From: Lentzea aerocolonigenes | GTDB lineage: Bacteria; Actinomycetota; Actinomycetes; Mycobacteriales; Pseudonocardiaceae | Direction: 5' to 3' | Assembly (NCBI RefSeq): GCF_000955955.1 | Contig: NZ_JYJG01000332.1 | Span: forward strand, 1 to 30,547 | DNA length: 30,547 nucleotides | Shown: positions 7,919-15,532 of the stretch, piece by piece | How positions within the stretch are numbered: the stretch's first letter is position 1 | Layout of the letters: every line of letters begins with the position of its first letter | Program-made: the position numbers and the translations under genes | The notes under the pieces: generated by a model | What the model was told of the DNA's origin: nothing | Database searches by the model: none | The model's input: only the letters and a program-made list of their open reading frames with translations

Positions 7919-9433
7919 CTAACTCAGCCGCTCGAGCAGGTGCTCGCCGACCCTGATCGCGTTGGCCATGACGGTCAGCGCCGGATTCACCGCGCCGACG
8001 CTCGGCAGGAAGCTCGCGTCGGCGACGTACAGGTTGTCCAGTTCGTGCGCCTTGCAGTTCAGGTCGAGCACCGAGGTCGCGGGGTCGGCACCGAACCGGC
8101 AGGTGCCCGCCTGGTGTGCCACGCCGGCCAACGGGTTGTGCGGCAGGGAGTTCTGGTCGAGCACGCGGTCGGCGGCGATGCCGATGCGGCTCATGGCCGT
8201 CGTCAGCTCACGGCGGAGTCCGTCCGCCGCGGGCTGGTTGGTCACCTGGTAGGCCAGGTGCACGTTGCCGTCCCGGTCGACCGTGACCCGGTTGTCAGGC
8301 CTCGGCAGGTCTTCTGTGGTCAGCCAGAAGTCGACGGCGTGGCCGGCGACCTCCGCCGGGAGCTCCGCCCTCCTGGCCGCCATGCTGGACTTGCCGACCA
8401 TCTGGATGTTGCCCAGCGGCCACGGCCTGCCGTCGCCGGCGAAGTAGAAGTCGTTCAGCCCCAACGTCTTCTGGAACGCCGTGTGGTTGGGCTCCTTGGC
8501 GATCACCACCACGGGACTGCTGTTGTGGGTCATGTAGTTCCGGCCGACCTGGCCGGAGGCGTTGGCCAGGCCGGCGGGGTGGGCACCGGACGCCGAGCGC
8601 AGCAGGATCCGGGCGGTGTTGACCGCGCCCGCCGCGAGCACCACGACGTCCCCGCGGTAGGTCACGGTCTCCCCCGCGTGCGAGACGACGACTCCGGTCA
8701 CGGCTCTGCCGGAAGGGCCGGTGGTCAGTCGCTGCACCTCCGCGTCGACGACGAGGGTGACGTTGTCCAGGTCCAGGACGGGCCGGACGCCGATGACCTC
8801 CGCGTCCGACTTGGCGTGCAGCAGACAGGGGAAACCGTCGCAGGTGCCGCACCGGATGCACGCGCTCCTCTGCCGGTTCGCCTCGTCGAGCAGGATGCCG
8901 CACGGAGCGGAGAACGGGTGGTAGCCCGCTCGCTCCAGATCGTCGCTGAGCTGCTGGATGCTGCGCTCGTGGGAGACGGCGGGCCAGGGGTAGTCCTTCG
9001 ACCAGTGGCCCTCGGTGGGGTCCTCGCCGTGCGTCCCGTGCACCTGGTACAGCCACTCCGCCCTGGTGTACCAGGGTTCGAAGTCGTCGTAGCCGAGTGG
9101 CCACGCCGGCGACAACCCGTCCACGTGGCGGAGTTCGCCGAAGTCACCGGGACGCAGCCGGTACAGCGCCGCGCCGTACATCTTGGTGGCGCCGCCGACG
9201 AAGTAGTAGACCTTGGGCTGGAACGGGCGCCCTTCGCCGTCGTACCACGTGTCCCGCGAGACGTAGCGGCCGTTGGCGCGAACCTGGTCCGGGTCCCAGT
9301 TCTCCTTCTCCCGCGGCAGGAAGTTGCCGCGTTCCAGCAGCAGTGTGCGTTTTCCGGCGCGCCCGAGAACGTTGGCGAGGGTGCCTCCGCCGGCGCCGGT
9401 ACCGATGATGATGACGTCGTAGTGCTCGCTCAC
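7919..9433 (-). CDS. GMC-family FAD oxidoreductase with a Cys-rich cluster
   Basis: 504 residues. The GTG start overlaps the GT8 stop (GTGA). The FAD-binding motif IIIGTGAGGGTLANVL lies at 8-23 with the ribose-binding Glu in LLLERGN (31-37). C-terminal GMC residues are His440 in AHQAGTCRFG and Asn483 in VNPALTVMANAIR. The subfamily resembles gluconate 2-dehydrogenase large subunits and the aminoglycoside 6'-dehydrogenases (Neo11/BtrQ type) more than choline or alcohol oxidases, as judged from remembered motifs, not a search. C-x2-C-x2-C-x4-C at 192-203 is unusual for a plain GMC oxidase and could hold an Fe-S cluster, as reported for some FAD sugar dehydrogenases. It probably oxidises a sugar hydroxyl. 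No signal peptide is visible, so it is cytosolic. Confidence 0.87.
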   Translation of the reverse strand: MSEHYDVIIIGTGAGGGTLANVLGRAGKRTLLLERGNFLPREKENWDPDQVRANGRYVSRDTWYDGEGRPFQPKVYYFVGGATKMYGAALYRLRPGDFGELRHVDGLSPAWPLGYDDFEPWYTRAEWLYQVHGTHGEDPTEGHWSKDYPWPAVSHERSIQQLSDDLERAGYHPFSAPCGILLDEANRQRSACIRCGTCDGFPCLLHAKSDAEVIGVRPVLDLDNVTLVVDAEVQRLTTGPSGRAVTGVVVSHAGETVTYRGDVVVLAAGAVNTARILLRSASGAHPAGLANASGQVGRNYMTHNSSPVVVIAKEPNHTAFQKTLGLNDFYFAGDGRPWPLGNIQMVGKSSMAARRAELPAEVAGHAVDFWLTTEDLPRPDNRVTVDRDGNVHLAYQVTNQPAADGLRRELTTAMSRIGIAADRVLDQNSLPHNPLAGVAHQAGTCRFGADPATSVLDLNCKAHELDNLYVADASFLPSVGAVNPALTVMANAIRVGEHLLERLS

Positions 9434-10299
9434 GTGCGGATCGCATCCTGGGCGGAGGGCTGGAAACGGCGGTACAGGTCGCGCAGATCGGACGCGGGAT
9501 AGGCTTCCTGCCAGGGTTTCCTGCGTCCGGCGAAGTGGATGACGGCGGCGCTCTTCTCGTCCTCGATGAGTCCGGCGAGGGGGTTGACGTCCTCGCACGG
9601 GTGGACGTACTCGGGGCCGCGCGGCGACATCGCGAAGGTGTTCCAGCGGGACTCGATCCGGTGCCAGTCGCCGTCGGCGGCGTAGTTGAGCGCGTCCTGG
9701 TCGAAGAAGTGCACCTTGTCGGGGTGCTCGGCCAGGAACTCGCGCGCCCGCTCGAACAGGCGGGAGCCGCGGATCCGGGCGAGGTCCAGGAGCATGACGC
9801 CGCTGTTGAAGTAGGGCCTGCCGCGTGGCAGGCCGAGTGCCCGCCACCCCGGCATGCCGGGGCCGTGCCCGATCAGCGGGCAGATCGGGTCGCGGGCGGC
9901 TCCGATCGGGTGGCCGCCCAGGTCGCGGACGAGCAGCGGTCGCAGGTCCGCGAGCACCAGCACGTCGACGTCCAGGTACAGGACCCGTGGTTCGTCCTCG
10001 ATCACGTCCGGAATGGACATCCGCCCGTAGATGGCTTTGCTGTACCAGGCGCCGATGGGCAGGCCCGGATCCGCGTCGGGCACGGGACGGATCTCGACCG
10101 GCAGGCCCAGGCTCTCGGCGTCGCGCCGAATCGAGGCCGCGCTCTCCGGCACGAGTCCCTGGTCCAGGACGACGAGCCGCAGTTCGCCGACGGCCGGACC
10201 GTGTGCCGCCGCGATGGACCGCATCAGAGTGCGCAACGGCTCGACGTAGCCGTCGTCGATCGCGCAGACGATCGGGGCCAGTCCTGGTGCCGCGGTCAT
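9430..10299 (-). CDS. GT8-family retaining glycosyltransferase (GT8-A)
   Basis: 289 residues, ATG overlapping the preceding stop (ATGA). GT8 signatures are in order: an N-terminal nucleotide-sugar fold (VCAIDDGYVEPLRTLMRSI, 11-29), the metal-binding DxD in YLDVDVLVL (D110, D112), PYFNSGVMLLDL (162-173), FDQDALN (199-205) and C-terminal HFAGRRKPW (255-263). Family enzymes transfer Glc, Gal or a related sugar from UDP-sugars with retention of configuration. It is soluble and about the size of the bacterial LPS-type GT8 enzymes. It sits between a GT2-type transferase and the GMC oxidoreductase, so the sugar it adds could be oxidised next. Donor and acceptor are unknown. Confidence 0.88.
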   Translation of the reverse strand: MTAAPGLAPIVCAIDDGYVEPLRTLMRSIAAAHGPAVGELRLVVLDQGLVPESAASIRRDAESLGLPVEIRPVPDADPGLPIGAWYSKAIYGRMSIPDVIEDEPRVLYLDVDVLVLADLRPLLVRDLGGHPIGAARDPICPLIGHGPGMPGWRALGLPRGRPYFNSGVMLLDLARIRGSRLFERAREFLAEHPDKVHFFDQDALNYAADGDWHRIESRWNTFAMSPRGPEYVHPCEDVNPLAGLIEDEKSAAVIHFAGRRKPWQEAYPASDLRDLYRRFQPSAQDAIRT

Positions 10300-11195
10300 A
10301 CCACCTCACCCCTCTTCCTGGCTGCCCGGCGGTCGCGCGCTGCGGCGTCCCCGCTCCGGTAGGCCGACCAGATGCGTTCGGCCGCGTCGGGCCAGTCGGG
10401 GTATTTCGAGTAGTCCGCAGCACAGGCGAAGAAGGCGAAGCGACTGTCGCGGACGTCGATCCGGCCGTCGTGATCCCCGAGGTACTGGAGGAAGGCCTCG
10501 GACTCGCCGACGACGGAGTTGTGGAGCAGTTTCCACTTCCCCGAGGAGTACGCCTCCGCCCGTTCCTCCAGGCGGTCCCGCACCGATGCCGTCCACTTGA
10601 AGTGGTGCACCTGGGCGCACAGATCCTCGATCGGTGCGGCCTGCCCGGTCCACGCCCGGTGCTGGCCGTAGTCCAGTTCCACACAACCGCGGGCGATCGT
10701 CACCTTGGTCGTCCGTCCTTTTAGGAGTGAATGGGTGAGCAGCCCCGCCATCGGGTACTGGTCCCACAACGAGCGGCGTTCGACCGGTTCCACCGCCGTG
10801 AGCCGGCCGTCTTCGCTGACCCGGTCCAGAAATGCGCCGGTCACGTAGTCGTATCCGTTCTTCTCGCACAGCTCCACGACATCTGCCAAAGCGCGGTCGT
10901 AGACGTGGAACTCGTCAAGATCCGCGACGACCCACCAGTCGTCGGGATGCCGCAGCATCAGCCCCCGGATCAGCTTCGCGTTCAGGTCCTCGTCCCAGGG
11001 TCCGATGTGGACGCTGTCGAACTCGAGCCCGAAATCCGCCATGACCGAGGCTGACCGGCCGAGAGCCGGGTCCTGCCGATCCGCCGCGTGGCGGACGATG
11101 TGGAAGGTTTCGACCCCCAGGGCGGAGTAGTGCGCCAAGGTGTGCGGCAGCAGAGAAACGTCTCCGCCCACAACAGAAGCGAGCCGAACGGTCAT
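10296..11195 (-). CDS. GT2-type glycosyltransferase (Glyco_tranf_2_4-like)
   Basis: 299 residues. The ATG at 11195 overlaps the HpaB-gene stop (ATGA); in-frame starts further upstream lie inside that gene and are not used. The opening RLASVVGGDVSLLPHTLAHYSALGVETFHIV fits the N-terminal strand and helix of GT2/GT92-like transferases, and the acidic metal motif VVADLDEF is at 89-96. An HHFKW segment in the C-terminal half is common in this subgroup. No membrane segment is seen. It is one of three glycosyltransferases in the operon, so the product probably carries several sugars, or else a short glycan is the product itself (inference). Donor and acceptor cannot be read. Confidence 0.78.
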   Translation of the reverse strand: MTVRLASVVGGDVSLLPHTLAHYSALGVETFHIVRHAADRQDPALGRSASVMADFGLEFDSVHIGPWDEDLNAKLIRGLMLRHPDDWWVVADLDEFHVYDRALADVVELCEKNGYDYVTGAFLDRVSEDGRLTAVEPVERRSLWDQYPMAGLLTHSLLKGRTTKVTIARGCVELDYGQHRAWTGQAAPIEDLCAQVHHFKWTASVRDRLEERAEAYSSGKWKLLHNSVVGESEAFLQYLGDHDGRIDVRDSRFAFFACAADYSKYPDWPDAAERIWSAYRSGDAAARDRRAARKRGEVV

Positions 11196-12634
11196 TCCCG
11201 TCCCCCCAGGGCATCTGCCAGGATGTTGCCGAGCTGGTTCTTGTCGCATTGATCCCACGCCGCTGCGTACGAGCGCGCCGGATCACCCAGGAAGTACTTC
11301 TCGAACAGGAGCTGACGGGACCCGAAGGCCTCGCCGACGAGGTCCCACGCCAGCCGGTAGACACGCGTCCGCTCTTTTCCGTCCATCGTCGCGCCGCGGT
11401 AGTACTGACTGATCACGTCGGCCAGCGGGCCCTCCAGATCAGCCGAGGTCGGGGTCATGAACAACCCCGAGGCCGACAGGTCTCGCAGGGTCTCGACGGC
11501 GGAGGCGTACACGTCCTTGCTGACGCGAAGCCCTGCCAGCACCGGCTTGGTGGCGGGCACGCACATTCCCCAGTCCGTGGTGAACGCGTCGGCCTCGGCC
11601 GCCCTCAGGCAGGCTTCGGTGACGTCGAGGCCGGTGACGATCTCACCGAGCCTGCGGCGCGGCTCGTCGGCTTTCGCCAGCCCGGTGCTCTCGACCACGG
11701 CGGACGCGGTCGCCAGGGCGAGCTGGATCTTCACCGCACGCCGGGCGAGCACCTGCTGCCCCACGTGTTCGTTGAAATGGGTGGCCACCTTGAAGTTCCG
11801 GTCCAGTTCGAGGTCGCGGTAGACGAAGACGCGCTCCCACGGGACGACCAGGTCCTCGAAGATCGCCACGCAGTCCATCTCGTCGAAGCGGGAAGCCAGC
11901 GGATGGTCGACACGGCCGTTGCGGGTGAACGGTTCCCGGCAGAGCAGCTGCAACCCCGGGGTGTCCAGCGGAACCGCGAAGGAGATGGAGTAGTCCTCCT
12001 CCCCCGCCGCCAGAGGACGGCCGGCTCCGAAGACGAGCAGTTCGTCGGCGAGCGGCGCGAGCGTTGCCAGGCTCCGCATGCCCCGGACGATCGGGCCCGA
12101 GTCCGTCTCGCCGACGATCCGCAGCGCGGTGGCGACGCTGCCACCCTGCCCCGAGACCGTCTTGCTCTTGTCCGTGCGCGGGCCGGCGAACGTGTGGGAC
12201 AGGCACAGGTCCCGTCGCCGTGCGTCCTCGTGGTACCGGGCGAGGTTCTCGGCGAAGCCCTTGTTCTCCCCGGCCGAGAAGAACGTCTGGTTCGCCGCGA
12301 AGGCCGTCAGGCAGGTCGCCATGTAGTCGGGACTGCGGCCCAGCATCCCCAGCGACGCGCGGGCCCAGACCTCGAAACCCTCGCGCCGGGCCACCAGTTC
12401 CGCGGCCGAGCCGGGAGCCAGGTACGCGCGGCTGCAGTGCTCGCCGCGGTGCTCCGCGGTGAGCAGTTCCCGTGTCGGCGACTCGTGCTGCAGGTCGTAG
12501 AGCGCCGCGATCTCCCGAGCGGCCGGTTTCAGGCCCTCGTGCGAGGTGACGTCGGCGACCGTCGCACCTCCCAGCCAGACCTTCCGCCCGTCCTTCAGGC
12601 GTTCCAGATAGTCCGCACCCGTGGTGAGGCTCAC
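11192..12634 (-). CDS. HpaB-type FADH2-dependent monooxygenase
   Basis: 480 residues, GTG start in a GTGA overlap with the cupin gene. It has the acyl-CoA-dehydrogenase-like layout of the 4-hydroxyphenylacetate 3-hydroxylase large component: N-terminal TGADYLERLKDGRKVWLGG, a mid-region LCLSHTFAGPRTDKSK that matches the family's flavin/substrate loop, a central beta-domain (SFAVPLDTPGL, CREPF), FEDLVVPWERVF, and a C-terminal helical domain (ATKPVLAGLRVSKD...). Family members hydroxylate phenols, including tethered tyrosine derivatives in natural-product pathways, with reduced flavin supplied by a separate reductase (HpaC). No reductase gene is in the window. Ortho-hydroxylation of a phenol is the default expectation, but this subgroup may act on something else. 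Confidence 0.87.
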   Translation of the reverse strand: MSLTTGADYLERLKDGRKVWLGGATVADVTSHEGLKPAAREIAALYDLQHESPTRELLTAEHRGEHCSRAYLAPGSAAELVARREGFEVWARASLGMLGRSPDYMATCLTAFAANQTFFSAGENKGFAENLARYHEDARRRDLCLSHTFAGPRTDKSKTVSGQGGSVATALRIVGETDSGPIVRGMRSLATLAPLADELLVFGAGRPLAAGEEDYSISFAVPLDTPGLQLLCREPFTRNGRVDHPLASRFDEMDCVAIFEDLVVPWERVFVYRDLELDRNFKVATHFNEHVGQQVLARRAVKIQLALATASAVVESTGLAKADEPRRRLGEIVTGLDVTEACLRAAEADAFTTDWGMCVPATKPVLAGLRVSKDVYASAVETLRDLSASGLFMTPTSADLEGPLADVISQYYRGATMDGKERTRVYRLAWDLVGEAFGSRQLLFEKYFLGDPARSYAAAWDQCDKNQLGNILADALGGRE

Positions 12635-13023
12635 GCGTCGAAATCCGGGAGAACGGCCTCGTGGTCCTCGGCCGGAGGGACGGACGGGACGTGGACGACG
12701 AGGAGAACGGCGGCCTCTCCGGAAGCCTTGAAACCGTGCGCCGTGCCCGGCGGGAGGTAGAGGGTCGTCCCCGCCTGGACGGCCTTGACCTCACCGCCGA
12801 CGTAGGCGGCCGCCGACCCGGACACGACGTAGACCAACTCCCCGGACAGCGCGTGCCGCGTCACCGGCGCGGGGTTGCCAGGCTGTACCTCCACATAGGA
12901 CGCGCGCAACCGCGCCTGGCTGGCCGGAAAGTGGCCGATGGTGCCGAAAGGCCGTTCCTGGATGGGCAGTTGCCCCGCTTCGGTCGTCCAGATCTGCTCG
13001 GTCGACACGTCTTCGACAGTCAC
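12631..13023 (-). CDS. Small single-domain cupin
   Basis: 130 residues. The GTG start follows an AAAGGAG ribosome site (12 nt upstream), one of the few clear ones in this operon, 16 nt after the SDR stop. Cupin motif 1 is seen as TRHALSGELVYVVSG (55-69) and motif 2 as AGTTLYLPPGTAHGF (84-98). Metal ligands His57, Glu62 and His96 remain, but the first His of the usual HxH is Thr55, so metal binding may be by three residues or changed. It could be an isomerase, a dioxygenase, an epimerase-like enzyme or a binding protein. Its place between the SDR and the flavin monooxygenase suggests action on the same intermediate. Confidence 0.8.
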   Translation of the reverse strand: MTVEDVSTEQIWTTEAGQLPIQERPFGTIGHFPASQARLRASYVEVQPGNPAPVTRHALSGELVYVVSGSAAAYVGGEVKAVQAGTTLYLPPGTAHGFKASGEAAVLLVVHVPSVPPAEDHEAVLPDFDA

Positions 13024-13039
13024 TCTGTCTCTCCTTTGG

Positions 13040-13804
13040 TCAGCGCATCACATGGGTGCCCGCGACGACCAGGTCCTGGCCGGCGAGCACTTCGTTTTCC
13101 GGGTCGAGGAGGAACGCGATGGCACGCGCGACATCCGCGGCCCCGACCGCACGGCCGCGGGGCAGGTCTCCCTGCCTCGACGGTGGTGCCGGCCGCCCCT
13201 GCCGCTCGAACAGCTCCGCCAGGTGCTCCCGGCCGGCACGGCCCAGGTCGGTGTCCACGCCGCCGGGGCTGACGCAGTTGACCAGGACCGAGTCGCCGAT
13301 GACCTCGGCCGCGAGGCACTGGACCGCGGTGCGCAGGGCCGCCTTGGTGGCCGCGTAGGGAACCATGAACGACCGGGGCCGCAGTGGTGCCAGCGATCCG
13401 ACCGCCACGATCCGGCCGAACCCGTTGTGCCGCATCGCCGGCAGGAGGTCCTGGGCGAGTTCGACGAACGCCACGACGTGCAGCTCGAAGAGATCACGCA
13501 GCACTCGTGCGTCGACGTCCTCCACCGCTGCGGGCATTCCGCTGCCGGCGCAGTGGACGAAACCGGTGATGGGAAGTCCTTCCCTGGCGGCCAGCTTCTC
13601 GCGGAACCGCAGCCGTTCGCCGGGATCCCGCAGATCCACCTGGTAGGTCTCCGCACCGGATCCGGTCCACGAGACGGGCGCCGCCGGAGCTTTCGTGTGC
13701 CCCACGAGGATCAGCTGTTCGCAGGAGTCCCGGATCTTCCCGACCGTGGCCTGGCCGATGCCGCGGCTGGCGCCGGTCACCAGGACGGCTCCATGACTGC
13801 CCAC
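13040..13804 (-). CDS. Short-chain dehydrogenase/reductase
   Basis: 254 residues. The GTG start is 3 nt after the ThDP-enzyme stop. The classical SDR fold is clear: TGASRGIG cofactor motif at 10-17, HCAGSG at 84-89 in place of NNAG, catalytic Ser137 in VAVGSLAP, and Tyr150-x3-Lys154 in YAATK, followed by CVSPGGVDTDL. The helix-4 Asn of the SDR tetrad appears to be His109 (FELHVVA). It should reduce a ketone or oxidise an alcohol with NAD(P). Because the gene directly follows the ThDP enzyme, reduction of an acyloin or other carboligation product is a reasonable, unproven idea. Confidence 0.88.
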   Translation of the reverse strand: MGSHGAVLVTGASRGIGQATVGKIRDSCEQLILVGHTKAPAAPVSWTGSGAETYQVDLRDPGERLRFREKLAAREGLPITGFVHCAGSGMPAAVEDVDARVLRDLFELHVVAFVELAQDLLPAMRHNGFGRIVAVGSLAPLRPRSFMVPYAATKAALRTAVQCLAAEVIGDSVLVNCVSPGGVDTDLGRAGREHLAELFERQGRPAPPSRQGDLPRGRAVGAADVARAIAFLLDPENEVLAGQDLVVAGTHVMR

Positions 13805-13807
13805 GCG

Positions 13808-15478
13808 TCAGCCGCCCAGAGGAGGATCGGCGCGACGGACGCGCAGGTCCAGGAGCGCGGGCCGGCCGGACGCCAGGGCGTCGCGGACCGCGGCCGGGAC
13901 CTCGTCCACCTTCTCGACCCGCCGGGACCACAGTCCGAGCCCCGCGGCCACCGCCGCGAAGTCCATGTCGTGGAACTCGGTCGAGATGATCCGCCCGTCG
14001 AAGTCCTGGACCTGGGCGGTGCGGATGCGGCCGAGGGCGGCGTCGTTCACGACGACCCAGAGCACCGGGATGTCGTGGTTCACCGCGGTGGCCACTTCGC
14101 CGCCGTGCATCAGGAAGCTGCCGTCACCGGTCACCGAGACCACGGGCCGGTCCGGGTCCGCGAGCTTCGCGCCGATCGCCGCGGCGATGCCCTGTCCCAT
14201 CCCGCCGAGAGACCGGCCGGGCAGGATCGCGTTGCTGTAGGTGGCGCGGAAGATCTGCATCGCCCAGATCCAGTGGCTGCCGCTGTCCGGGAGCACGCGT
14301 GCGTCGTCCGGAAGGGCGTCCCGCACCGCGGCGAGCGCCTCCCCTGGATGCATGTGCTCGTCGTACGAGCCGTCGGAGATGACCGAGTCCGGTTCCGGTG
14401 CGGACGTCGCCGTGAACGGTTCCGTGCGGGGCAACGGGGTTGTCGTCTCCGGAGCGGTGTTCGTCAGCGCGTCGAACACGGCAGCGGCATCGCCCACCAG
14501 GAGCTTGTCGGCAGGCCACAGAACGCCCGTTTCGCCGGCGTCGACGTTGACCGAGACGACCCGGCCAGGTGCGGGGAGCCGTCCCAGGCCGCCGAGGGAC
14601 ATGCCGCTCAGCGACGTTCCCACGGCGAGGACGAGGTCGGGCCGCGTCCGCGCCCACCACGCGGGCAACGCGGGATCCTCGCCCGCGCCCACGTGACCGA
14701 GCACCTGCGGCGTGTTGGCGGGCACGGCACCCTTGCCGCGCACGGTGGTGACGATCGGGATGTTGCGCGCTCGGGCGAACCGCACGATCTCGTTCCCGGC
14801 CCGGGAGCTGGCCACACCTCGACCGGCCAGGATGACCGGCGCGCTCGCGCCGGCGAGTTCCTTCTCCAGCGCCTCGAGTTCACCGGCGGACGGGCACGGC
14901 CGGTGCCGATCCTCGACAACGCGCGTGTGCATGCGGTCGACGTGCGGCAGCGTCACCGGTTCGTCCCACAGCTCCATCGGCACGCTGATGTGCACGGGAC
15001 CGGCGCGTCCGTCCCGAGCCTCCGACAACCCGCTCGCCAGCAGCCTCACCAGGTGGTTGCCGCTCACCGCGAGGCTGCTGCTCTTGGTGATCGGGGCGAA
15101 GGCGGCGACGGTGTCCACGCCGCGCCCGAAGCTCGTGGACTCCTGGTACGCCCTCGTCCCGAACGCGGCCAGCCGCGACTGGCCGGTCAGCACCAGCAGG
15201 GGGATGCCCTCCGAGTACGCGGTCGCGACTCCGGTCATCAGGTTCAGGGCACCGGGACCGGTCGTCGCGCAGCACACGCCGACCGTGCCGCGGACCTGCG
15301 CCCAGCCGGTGGCGGCGAAGGCCGCACCCGTTTCGTGGGCGCAGAGCACGTGCTCCGGGTGGCCCCGGTCGTGCAGCTCGTTGTAGATCGACATGATCGC
15401 CTGGCCGGGCACACCGAACACGTGGCCGACGCCGAGATCTTCCAGGACGTCAAAAAGGAAACTCACTGCGGTGGTCAC
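13808..15478 (-). CDS. ThDP-dependent acetolactate-synthase-like enzyme
   Basis: 556 residues from the GTG at 15478, chosen because GGAGG lies 10 nt upstream and the family's N-terminus starts here (TTAVSFLFDVLEDLGVGHVFGVPGQ). An in-frame ATG at 15529, only 3 nt after the GT8-B stop, would add 17 residues and is a real alternative given the coupling in this operon. The ThDP N-terminal Glu is E49 (AHETGAAFAATGWA). The cofactor motif starts at GDG 451-453 and ends at Asn478. All three domains are present and the length is normal. Relatives decarboxylate a 2-oxo acid and either release the aldehyde or join the C2 unit to another carbonyl; some add two-carbon branches to keto-sugars. Which applies here is unknown. 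It is not obviously housekeeping AHAS, as no regulatory subunit or ilv genes adjoin. Confidence 0.88.
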   Translation of the reverse strand: MTTAVSFLFDVLEDLGVGHVFGVPGQAIMSIYNELHDRGHPEHVLCAHETGAAFAATGWAQVRGTVGVCCATTGPGALNLMTGVATAYSEGIPLLVLTGQSRLAAFGTRAYQESTSFGRGVDTVAAFAPITKSSSLAVSGNHLVRLLASGLSEARDGRAGPVHISVPMELWDEPVTLPHVDRMHTRVVEDRHRPCPSAGELEALEKELAGASAPVILAGRGVASSRAGNEIVRFARARNIPIVTTVRGKGAVPANTPQVLGHVGAGEDPALPAWWARTRPDLVLAVGTSLSGMSLGGLGRLPAPGRVVSVNVDAGETGVLWPADKLLVGDAAAVFDALTNTAPETTTPLPRTEPFTATSAPEPDSVISDGSYDEHMHPGEALAAVRDALPDDARVLPDSGSHWIWAMQIFRATYSNAILPGRSLGGMGQGIAAAIGAKLADPDRPVVSVTGDGSFLMHGGEVATAVNHDIPVLWVVVNDAALGRIRTAQVQDFDGRIISTEFHDMDFAAVAAGLGLWSRRVEKVDEVPAAVRDALASGRPALLDLRVRRADPPLGG

Positions 15479-15532
15479 TTTTTGACCGCCTCCCGATGAC
15501 TTCGCATTCACCTGTGGACGAAACACCATTCG

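Noticed and set aside
9434..10684. In-frame upstream extension of the GMC oxidoreductase
   Set aside because: The extension has no family similarity, overlaps GT8-A and the GT2-type gene, and the GTG at 9433 gives the exact FAD-domain start and a stop/start overlap.
13808..15478. ThDP enzyme as housekeeping acetohydroxyacid synthase (ilvB)
   Set aside because: The catalytic layout is similar, but there is no ilvN/ilvC neighbour and the gene is embedded in a glycosyltransferase/redox operon, so only acetolactate-synthase-like is supported.
12938..15499. Very long plus-strand open frame opposite the SDR and ThDP genes
   Set aside because: Composition is Arg/Gly/Gln/His-rich and without domain motifs, and the minus strand encodes intact enzymes with full active sites. 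It is an antisense shadow of high-GC coding DNA.
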